NCBI GenBank assembly: GCA_013205585.1
Contig: JABMML010000192.1
Coordinates: forward strand, 1-6,685
Direction of reading: 5' to 3'
Source: Chitinophagaceae bacterium
GTDB taxonomy: Bacteria; Bacteroidota; Bacteroidia; Chitinophagales; Chitinophagaceae
DNA length: 6,685 bases
Position 1 is the stretch's first letter. Each line of letters begins with the position of its first letter. The notes beneath the pieces are model-generated. The model was not told the DNA's origin. It did no database searches and saw nothing but the letters and a program-made list of their open reading frames with translations. Both the position numbers and the translations under genes were made by a program. Shown in pieces: positions 1-6,080 of the stretch.

Positions 1-1275
1 GATTGGTTCTCTACTTTAGCAGCAGATGCTCGAAGTATTTTATACCCATCAGTAACAGGTAGTTTTATTTTCTCAGAAAAGATTAAACTTCCTTCTTGGA
101 TTAATTATGGTAAACTACGAGCAGCCTATGCAGAAGTGGGTGATGATAACGTTGCGCCTTATTCAAATGCATTATATTTTGCAGTCAACAATAATCTATT
201 CCCTAACCCTTCAGGCGCTTCTGTTCCTGTGGGAGGAATCAATACCACACTTGTTCCTAATCCTGCTTTAAGACCACTTCGTGTGGCTGAATCGGAAGTG
301 GGTTTAGAACTTAAAATGTTTAAAAGTAGAGTGGGTTTAGATGTCTCTTATTTCTATAAGATTACCAATGACCAAATTTTAGCAGCTCAAACTTCAGATG
401 CTTCTGGATTTACCAACAAGCTAATCAATATCGGAGAAAGTATGAACAAAGGATTGGAAATGCAATTAACGCTTTCTCCAGTAAGGGCTAAAAATTTCAA
501 ATGGGATATTAACTTGAATACATCCTATAATACATCTAAAGTATTGAAGTTGGGATCGGCTGCTTCGGATACAGTGATATCTGTAGGTGGTGGTGGTGGT
601 CGAACCATCAAGCAAGTAGTAGGTTTGCCAATTGGCGCCTTATATACATTTTTATATAGAAGAGATGCTGCTGGAAATCAAGTTTTTGACAAAGCGAGTG
701 GTAGACCACTTCGTAATGATGTCCCTGCTTATGTAGGTAATATTCTACCAAAATATTTTGGAGGTATCACCAATACATTTACTATCCATGGTGTTGAGGT
801 AAGCACACTTATCGACTTTAGATTGGGCGCTAAGATGATTGCTGGATCTAATATGAATGCCCTTCGTCATGGACTTCATAAAATGACTTTAGATGGACGT
901 GCTGAAGGCTATGTAATTGGTAAAGGGGTTAACCAAGATGGTGGCGTGAATGTAACAAAATCTGATATTCAACCCTTCTATGAAACACCCAATGTACTTG
1001 GTGTGAATGAAGACTTTGTTTTCAATGCAGGATTTTGGAAGTTACGTCAAGTTTCAGTTGGTTATGACTTTACAAAACACATATCAAAAGCTAAGTTCAT
1101 TAAAGGAATTAAGGCAAATCTTGTAGCAAACAATGTCCTCATATTGAAAAAGTGGACAGAAAATATGGATCCGGAAAATGTTGCTAATATTTCTGATAAT
1201 GAAACAGGGTTAGATTTTTGGACTCCACTTCCTCCAACAAGAAGTGTAGGCTTTAACCTTAATATTAAATTTTAA
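1..1275 (+). CDS. SusC/RagA-type TonB-dependent outer-membrane transporter, C-terminal part (5' end outside window)
   Basis: The reading frame is open from the first base, so this is the last 424 residues of a larger protein; SusC proteins usually have about 1000 residues. The GTG codon at 136 is an internal valine, not a start. The visible part is beta-barrel: alternating strands with aromatic girdle residues, then a typical SusC ending, with NMDPEN near residue 388, a PLPPTRS motif close to the end and a terminal Phe as in outer-membrane barrels. By family knowledge it imports oligosaccharides through the outer membrane using TonB energy, with SusD as its lid. susD starts 12 bases downstream, so the two are surely co-transcribed. 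A run of five glycines (around residues 197-201) probably lies in a loop. The signal peptide, CarboxypepD_reg-like and plug domains lie outside the window, so substrate and any anti-sigma coupling cannot be judged. Confidence 0.95.
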   Translation, partial: DWFSTLAADARSILYPSVTGSFIFSEKIKLPSWINYGKLRAAYAEVGDDNVAPYSNALYFAVNNNLFPNPSGASVPVGGINTTLVPNPALRPLRVAESEVGLELKMFKSRVGLDVSYFYKITNDQILAAQTSDASGFTNKLINIGESMNKGLEMQLTLSPVRAKNFKWDINLNTSYNTSKVLKLGSAASDTVISVGGGGGRTIKQVVGLPIGALYTFLYRRDAAGNQVFDKASGRPLRNDVPAYVGNILPKYFGGITNTFTIHGVEVSTLIDFRLGAKMIAGSNMNALRHGLHKMTLDGRAEGYVIGKGVNQDGGVNVTKSDIQPFYETPNVLGVNEDFVFNAGFWKLRQVSVGYDFTKHISKAKFIKGIKANLVANNVLILKKWTENMDPENVANISDNETGLDFWTPLPPTRSVGFNLNIKF

Positions 1276-1287
1276 AAATCAATAAAC

Positions 1288-1350
1288 ATGAAACGAATTA
1301 AATTACTTTTAAGTGTATTAATCCTATCAGGGTTTATGCTCCAAGGTTGT
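1288..1350 (+). other. Lipoprotein signal peptide and lipobox cysteine of the SusD-like protein
   Basis: Residues 1-20 form a Lys/Arg-bearing N-region, a hydrophobic core and the lipobox L-Q-G before Cys21 (codon 1348-1350). Signal peptidase II should cut before this Cys. The following residues, Glu-Lys-Gly-Phe-Asp-Asp, are acidic, which suits the surface-export signal known for Bacteroidota lipoproteins. Confidence 0.85.
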
Positions 1351-2826
1351 GAAAAGGGATTTGATGACCTTAATACGAACAGGGTAGATCCAGTTTCACT
1401 GGATCCTCAGTTTGTAATGAACAAGGGTATTATGGATGCGACCTATCGCGATAACTTCGCAACACTTCAAACATTATGTTATGATTTTGGTATAGTACAA
1501 CAAGTTATAACACCTTTTGGAAGTTCACTTTCTGGAGGAAATTATAATAATTTTAATCCTGGAAATACAACTCAAATTTGGACTACCTATTACCAAAGTG
1601 TGATTAAACAATTGGCATATGTAATAGATAAAACAAAGGCAGATGCAACCAAAAAGGATTTGTATAATCAAGCAAGAATTTGGAAAGCATATGCATTTAT
1701 GATCTTGACAGATACCTATGGTGACGTGCCTTATACAGAAGCTGGAAAAGGTTTTTTGGAAGGGATTTCAAAACCAAAGTATGATAAACAAGAGTTGATC
1801 TATAAGGATATTCTTAAAGAATTGGATGAGGCGTCAGCTGCTTTGGATGCAACCAAAACTAGTTCAAGTTCAGATATTCTTTATGGTGGAGTCTTAGCAA
1901 GGTGGAAAAAATTAGGCAATTCATTGCTTTTAAGGGCTGCTATGAGATTAAGTAAAGTTGACCCAGCTACTGCTGCAACCTATGTTAAGAAAGCGGTTTC
2001 AGGTGGTTTGATGCAGTCTAATGCAGACAATTCTAAACTTCGTCATACTTCTTTATATCAGAATTGGATTGCAGTGCACCTTACTGCGAGAGAAAAAGCA
2101 AATTTCTATTTAGCAAAACCATTCGTTGATTTTCTAAAAGTGAATAGCGATCCTCGTTTAGGTTCAATTGCATATAGACATGTAGGTGCAAAGTCTGGAG
2201 CAGATCAAGCCGCTCCAAAAACAACAACAGATCCTGCAGTGCAATTAGGTATGCCAATGGGTTTTGACGATGTATCTATAAAAAATACATTTGCTACTTA
2301 TGGTGTTGCGAGTTTGTATGATTATTCGCAAGTGAATTTGAATACAATATTAAAAACAGATGCACCAGAATACCATGTTACCTATGCACAAACTCAATTA
2401 CTGCTAGCAGAAGCTATTTTTAGAGGTTGGACAACCGGCGATGCGGATGCTACCTACAGAGCTGGTATTACAGCTCATATGCAACAAATGGCTGAATACG
2501 ATTCAAAGGCCGCTATTGCAGCAGATAAAATTCTCACTTATGTTACTGCAAATGCACTTATAGCAGGTAAAGAGTTGGAGCAAATTAATAATCAATATTG
2601 GGTAGCTTCTTTTATTAATGGTTCAGAAACTGTGGCAAACTTTAGAAGAAGCGGTTTTCCTGCTTTGACTAAAAATCCATATCCAGGATCTGAAATCAAA
2701 GGTAATTTCATAAATAGAATGCCTTATCCAGATAGTGAAACTATTACCAATCAGGAGAATTTAAATGCAGCTATTGCCATTCAGGGGGCAAATGATTTAA
2801 ATACAAGATTTTGGTGGAATAAATAA
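1288..2826 (+). CDS. SusD/RagB-family surface glycan-binding lipoprotein
   Basis: This 512-residue protein starts with a lipoprotein signal: two basic residues, a hydrophobic stretch and the lipobox LQGC with Cys21 as the lipidated residue. The next residues, EKGFDDLNTNRVDP, are the usual start of mature SusD-like proteins of the SusD-like_2/RagB type. Family landmarks follow: an alpha-helical TPR-like region with a YNQARIWKAYAF helix and then DTYGDVPYTEA (about residues 127-153), and a C-terminal region with the VANFRRSGFP segment. Length is normal for the family (about 480-600). By family knowledge it sits on the cell surface and closes over SusC to deliver glycans. The start is well placed, 12 bases after the susC stop. 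Two stop codons in tandem (TAATAA) end the gene. The ligand cannot be read from the sequence. Confidence 0.95.
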   Translation: MKRIKLLLSVLILSGFMLQGCEKGFDDLNTNRVDPVSLDPQFVMNKGIMDATYRDNFATLQTLCYDFGIVQQVITPFGSSLSGGNYNNFNPGNTTQIWTTYYQSVIKQLAYVIDKTKADATKKDLYNQARIWKAYAFMILTDTYGDVPYTEAGKGFLEGISKPKYDKQELIYKDILKELDEASAALDATKTSSSSDILYGGVLARWKKLGNSLLLRAAMRLSKVDPATAATYVKKAVSGGLMQSNADNSKLRHTSLYQNWIAVHLTAREKANFYLAKPFVDFLKVNSDPRLGSIAYRHVGAKSGADQAAPKTTTDPAVQLGMPMGFDDVSIKNTFATYGVASLYDYSQVNLNTILKTDAPEYHVTYAQTQLLLAEAIFRGWTTGDADATYRAGITAHMQQMAEYDSKAAIAADKILTYVTANALIAGKELEQINNQYWVASFINGSETVANFRRSGFPALTKNPYPGSEIKGNFINRMPYPDSETITNQENLNAAIAIQGANDLNTRFWWNK

Positions 2827-2847
2827 TAAATATAAATATAAATTTAT

Positions 2848-2863
2848 TTGTATAGTTATACAA
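2848..2863. promoter_or_regulatory. 16-base palindrome, candidate operator or small hairpin
   Basis: TTGTATA and TATACAA form perfect 7-base inverted arms around a GT spacer, 22 bases after the susD stop and about 120 bases before the kinase start. Size and symmetry suit a dimeric repressor site; GntR-type sugar-acid regulators such as UxuR/ExuR bind sites of broadly similar form. The sequence is very AT-rich here, so a chance palindrome is possible. No regulator gene is in the window and no convincing Bacteroidota promoter (TTTG / TAnnTTTG) was found beside it. Confidence 0.3.
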
Positions 2864-2883
2864 TCGTTAGAGGAGGGGTTGAT

Positions 2884-2957
2884 AATCGCTTGGCGCCATT
2901 CTATTTACTATTTATTTAGTAATTAGTTTGGTGCTGAGCAATTTTAAATAATTTTTT
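2884..2957 (+). terminator. Long imperfect hairpin followed by T-rich tract between susD and the catabolic genes
   Basis: The arms 2884-2910 and 2917-2943 pair around a 6-base loop (TTTATT). By hand alignment 23 of 27 positions pair, three as G-U, with only symmetric mismatches and no bulges. The strongest block is GCTTGGCGCCA (2888-2898) against TGGTGCTGAGC (2929-2939). A T-rich stretch follows, ending in six Ts at 2952-2957. It could be a partial intrinsic terminator or attenuator that lowers expression of the catabolic genes relative to susCD, or a stem that protects the 3' end of the susCD mRNA. The stem is longer than most terminators and the T run is not directly beside it, so the terminator label is tentative. 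Confidence 0.5.
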
Positions 2958-2984
2958 ACACAAATTTTAGAATTAATAAAGAAG

Positions 2985-3998
2985 ATGAATAATTTGTTTT
3001 TATTAGGATGTGATTGGGGAAGTTCATCTTTCCGCTTAAAATTATTTAATATAGCTGAACAGAAAGTTGAAGGCGAAATAAATACAAAGGAAGGGGTAGT
3101 CAATACTTTTAAGATGTGGCAGGTACATTCAAAAAAGGAGGCTGATCCTATTTCAAGAGAACATTTTTTTAAACAAAAGTTAAAAAATAATGTTGGCTTA
3201 CTTGCTGAACAATTATCAAAAGATTTGAATAATATTCCTATTATGATATCAGGGATGGCTTCATCTTCTCTTGGAATGCTTGATGTTGCCTATTCTAATC
3301 TGCCTTATTCTTTAGATGGGAGTACTGCAGTCTCGGTAACTATTACAGCTGATAATGATTTTCAAAATAATATTGTTTTAATTTCTGGTGTAAAGAGTGT
3401 TGATGATGTGATGAGAGGAGAGGAGACGCAAGTATTGGGTATGATTTCATTATTACAAAAAGATAATTTATGCCCTGAAAAAGTAATTTTAATATTTCCT
3501 GGCACACATTCTAAGCATATTTATATTCATGGAGATAAAATGACAGATTTTAAAACTTTCATGACGGGTGAATTATATGATTTATTAATTCACCATAGTA
3601 TTCTTAGTAATTCGGTTAGTGCTACAAAATTAGGACTAGTAAGTGAAGATGATTTTAATATGTTTAGAAAAGGAATAGCTGCTTCAGCGGATTCATCTGT
3701 TTTACACAATATATTTTCTGTAAGAACAAATGAGCTTTTTGAAGTTTTGGATAAGCATCAAAATAGTATTTACCTTAGTGGTTTATTAATTGGAGCTGAA
3801 CTTAGATGCTTGTTAAATGAAGAAAAGCTACCCATTATATTATGCAGTGGTAGCAATTTGCATAAATTTTATAAATTAGGATTAGATGAGTTGGGTTTCA
3901 CGAATAGAACGACAATACTTTCCAATGAAATTATAGATAAGGCTGCTATTTTAGGGCAATCTCTTCTAAGAAAAGTTATTTTTAAAAATTCAAAATAA
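2985..3998 (+). CDS. dgoK: 2-dehydro-3-deoxygalactonokinase (DgoK family)
   Basis: This 337-residue cytosolic kinase phosphorylates 2-keto-3-deoxygalactonate (KDGal) with ATP to the 6-phosphate, the second step of D-galactonate breakdown. Family landmarks are clear: the N-terminal phosphate-binding CDWGSSSFRLKLF (residues 9-21), MISGMASSSLGM (87-98), DVMRGEETQ (141-149), FPGTHSKHI (171-179) and FKTFMTGELYDLL (189-201). The last two blocks are hallmarks of DGOK proteins. Length matches the family (about 290-340). The ATG start places the DWGSS motif at the usual distance from the N-terminus. There is no spaced Shine-Dalgarno site. The aldolase begins 8 bases after the stop, which supports one operon. 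It is not a PfkB-type KDG kinase, and this points to galacto- rather than gluco-configured substrate. The minus-strand open frame across its 5' end is not a gene. Confidence 0.92.
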   Translation: MNNLFLLGCDWGSSSFRLKLFNIAEQKVEGEINTKEGVVNTFKMWQVHSKKEADPISREHFFKQKLKNNVGLLAEQLSKDLNNIPIMISGMASSSLGMLDVAYSNLPYSLDGSTAVSVTITADNDFQNNIVLISGVKSVDDVMRGEETQVLGMISLLQKDNLCPEKVILIFPGTHSKHIYIHGDKMTDFKTFMTGELYDLLIHHSILSNSVSATKLGLVSEDDFNMFRKGIAASADSSVLHNIFSVRTNELFEVLDKHQNSIYLSGLLIGAELRCLLNEEKLPIILCSGSNLHKFYKLGLDELGFTNRTTILSNEIIDKAAILGQSLLRKVIFKNSK

Positions 3999-4006
3999 GC
4001 AGTTCT

Positions 4007-4636
4007 ATGTTTTTAATGGAAAAATTTGAAGAATTGCCAATTGTTGGAATTGTTCGGAATATGAAAGCCAACGATTTTGAGCGAATATTACCATTATATA
4101 TTCAAGCAGGATTTTCAACCATAGAAGTAACTATGAATACTGTTGGTGCAGAGGCTATGATCAAAAAAGCTAAATCGGATTTTGGAAATTCAATTCATAT
4201 TGGGGCAGGTACAGTTTGTAATATGAATGATCTGCAAAAGGCTTTAGAGGTGGGCGCTGACTTTATTGTCACACCCATTGTCAATAAAGATGTTATTGAA
4301 AAATGTGTTTCATCAAATATTCCAATTTTTCCTGGTGCATTTTCACCAACTGAAATATATACCGCATGGTCGCTTGGCGCATCAATGGTGAAAGTTTTTC
4401 CTATATCCCAATTAGGACCAGCCTATATTCAATCTATTAAAGCGCCATTTCCTCAAATAAAATTAATGCCTACAGGTGGCGTTGGGCTTGAAGATATAAA
4501 ATCTTATAAAGAAGCAGGGGCTTCTGCTTTTGGTATTGGCAGTCCAATGTTTCCCAGTAGTTTAATAAAAACTTTAAATGAAAAGGATATATTTAATTAC
4601 TTTAAATCATTTAGAGAAAAATGGGAGCAATGTTAA
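4007..4636 (+). CDS. KDPGal/KDPG-type class I aldolase (2-dehydro-3-deoxy-6-phosphogalactonate aldolase likely)
   Basis: The 209-residue TIM-barrel aldolase cleaves a 2-keto-3-deoxy-6-phospho sugar acid to pyruvate and glyceraldehyde-3-phosphate. Visible family motifs are GIVRN (14-18), IEVTMNT with catalytic Glu40, GAGTV (66-70), VTPIVN (88-93), PGAFSPTE (109-116), VKVFP with Schiff-base Lys129, and PTGGV (155-159). Eda enzymes have Arg after the E-V-T-L block (E. coli LEVTLRT). Here that place is Asn44, as in E. coli DgoA (VEIPLNS), which fits KDPGal specificity and the DgoK neighbour. Length is normal. The start is either 4007 or the ATG at 4016 (Met4), which puts the N-terminus nearer that of relatives. 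The 3' end overlaps the transporter gene, suggesting coupled translation. Eda-type KDPG activity cannot be excluded. Confidence 0.9.
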   Translation: MFLMEKFEELPIVGIVRNMKANDFERILPLYIQAGFSTIEVTMNTVGAEAMIKKAKSDFGNSIHIGAGTVCNMNDLQKALEVGADFIVTPIVNKDVIEKCVSSNIPIFPGAFSPTEIYTAWSLGASMVKVFPISQLGPAYIQSIKAPFPQIKLMPTGGVGLEDIKSYKEAGASAFGIGSPMFPSSLIKTLNEKDIFNYFKSFREKWEQC

Positions 4637-5919
4637 AAAATAATTATCGGTGGTTTGTTGTAGTACTTCTTTTCACTGCCACTACTATCAATTACCTTGA
4701 TAGGCAACTGATAGGACTCTTAAAGCCAATTTTGGAAAAAGAGTTTACTTGGACTGAAACTGATTTTGCAAAAATTGTGATGGCTTTTACAGCTGCCTAT
4801 GCAGTTGGTTTATTAATTAGTGGAAGAATTATTGATAAAATAGGTTCTAAGCTTGGGTATGCAATTGCAATCACTATATGGAGTATTGCTGGCATATTTC
4901 ATGCATTTACGCGCGGTGTAACAGGGTTCGCAGCTGCAAGGCTTGGGCTAGGGTTAGGGGAGGCCGGTAACTTTCCTGCTGCTATGAAAACGGTGGCTGA
5001 ATGGTTTCCTCAAAAAGAGAGAGCCCTTGCTACTGGAATATTTAATGCGGGTACTGGTATTGGTGTGATTTTATCTTTATTTATTGTGCCAATTATTCTT
5101 AATTACGCTGGCTGGCAGGAAGTTTTTTGGATCACTGGATCTTTTGGTTTTATTTGGCTAATTTTTTGGTGGATTTTTTATGACATACCTGAAAAACAAA
5201 AACGACTTTCAAAAGAAGAATATGATTATATAAGACAGGATAATGATACGGTAATATTAGATAATACCAAACCTGTTAAGTGGGCACGTCTATTTAAATT
5301 CAGACAAACATGGGCTTATATAACAGGCAAAGGTTTAATTGATCCCATTTATTGGTTTTTCCTTTTTTGGTTGCCATCCTATTTTTCTACAACTTTTCAA
5401 CTTGATTTAAAAAAACCAAGTTATGAGTTAATGATTATTTATACGGCTACTACCATTGGTAGTATTTTTGGCGGCTATTTTTCTTCTTATTTAGTTAAAA
5501 AAGGATGGGAAACTATTAAAGCTAGAAAATTTGCATTATTAATTTTTGCTATTCTAGAACTCACTATTATTTTGGCACAATTTGCAAAAGGTCCTTGGGT
5601 GGCTGTTGGCTTGCTAAGCATTGCAGTGGCTGCACATCAAGCTTGGGCTGCTAATGTATTTACTCTTGCATCTGATATGTTCCCAAGTCAAGTAGTTAGT
5701 TCTGTTGTGGGTATTGGTGGCATGGCGGGTGCAATTGGTGGAATATTATTTCCAATATTTATTGGCTCGGTATTAGATAGCTACAAGGCATTGGGAAATA
5801 TTAATGCTGGTTATAATTTAATTTTTTCAATTTGCGGATGCACTTATCTTATAGCACTTTTAATTATTCATCTACTCACTAGAAATAAAGTAAAAATTAA
5901 GCTAGAAGAAATTCAATAA
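4621..5919 (+). CDS. MFS sugar-acid transporter, ExuT/anion:cation symporter family
   Basis: This inner-membrane carrier of up to 432 residues has about 12 hydrophobic segments, a normal length for the major facilitator superfamily. Family marks are INYLDRQ (23-29) in the first helix, motif A-like GRIIDKIGSK (68-77), the R-L-G-L-G-L-G-E-A-G-N-F-P-A segment (107-120) followed by EWFPQKERA, and in the second half an AAHQAW...SDMFPS segment close to the AHQA...SSDVF region of ExuT. Such proteins import hexuronates or aldonates with protons. In this operon, galactonate or its keto-deoxy product is the likely cargo. The gene overlaps the aldolase by 16 bases from the ATG at 4621, or by 7 from the in-frame ATG at 4630 (Met4); the latter is equally credible. 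A short basic tail ends the protein. Confidence 0.9.
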   Translation: MGAMLKNNYRWFVVVLLFTATTINYLDRQLIGLLKPILEKEFTWTETDFAKIVMAFTAAYAVGLLISGRIIDKIGSKLGYAIAITIWSIAGIFHAFTRGVTGFAAARLGLGLGEAGNFPAAMKTVAEWFPQKERALATGIFNAGTGIGVILSLFIVPIILNYAGWQEVFWITGSFGFIWLIFWWIFYDIPEKQKRLSKEEYDYIRQDNDTVILDNTKPVKWARLFKFRQTWAYITGKGLIDPIYWFFLFWLPSYFSTTFQLDLKKPSYELMIIYTATTIGSIFGGYFSSYLVKKGWETIKARKFALLIFAILELTIILAQFAKGPWVAVGLLSIAVAAHQAWAANVFTLASDMFPSQVVSSVVGIGGMAGAIGGILFPIFIGSVLDSYKALGNINAGYNLIFSICGCTYLIALLIIHLLTRNKVKIKLEEIQ

Positions 5920-5963
5920 TATATCAAAAAATTAATAAATATCTCTAATTTAAATCAAATAAC
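5920..5963 (+). other. Short AT-rich spacer between transporter and dehydratase-like gene
   Basis: These 44 bases are almost wholly A and T and hold no clear promoter, hairpin terminator or Shine-Dalgarno site. The simplest reading is that the next gene is read through from the transporter in the same transcript. Confidence 0.4.
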
Positions 5964-6080
5964 ATGAAACAAATGCAAAACAAACAAGGGGAAAGCAGGC
6001 GTGAAGTAATTAAAAAAATGGCCTTAGGTTCATCCGTTGGCTTATTGGGTCTATTTGGAGGAGCTGATCTGATGGCTGCT
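5964..6080 (+). other. Twin-arginine-type signal peptide on the dehydratase-like protein
   Basis: Ser11-Arg12-Arg13-Glu14-Val15-Ile16-Lys17 fits the Tat pattern S-R-R-x-F-L-K with Val and Ile in the two hydrophobic places. A mildly hydrophobic core (residues 19-38, rich in Gly, Leu and Ala) leads to a possible cut site around Ala38-Ala39, and the charged EKKEK begins right after it. Export to the periplasm is inferred, not shown. Confidence 0.65.

Noticed and set aside
136..138. GTG as the start of a 379-codon gene
   Set aside because: The same frame is open back to base 1 with SusC-like barrel sequence, so the codon is an internal valine of a truncated gene.
571..600. Short GGT repeat in the susC part
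   Set aside because: It simply encodes a run of glycines in frame, probably an extracellular loop, and has no sign of a functional or expandable repeat.
2857..2886. Possible sigma70-like promoter (TTATAC ... GATAAT) before the kinase gene
   Set aside because: Both boxes are weak, and Bacteroidota promoters follow a different consensus (TTTG / TAnnTTTG), which was not found here at the right spacing.
2912..3103. 63-codon open frame on the minus strand
   Set aside because: It lies across the inverted repeat and the 5' end of the kinase gene, whose frame has clear family motifs. Its peptide shows no recognisable domain and it would run against the operon.
5964..6080. Reading the N-terminal extension of the dehydratase-like gene as a mistaken start
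   Set aside because: The extension has a full signal architecture (RR motif, core, Ala-rich end) rather than random upstream translation, so 5964 was kept, with Met51 noted as an alternative.
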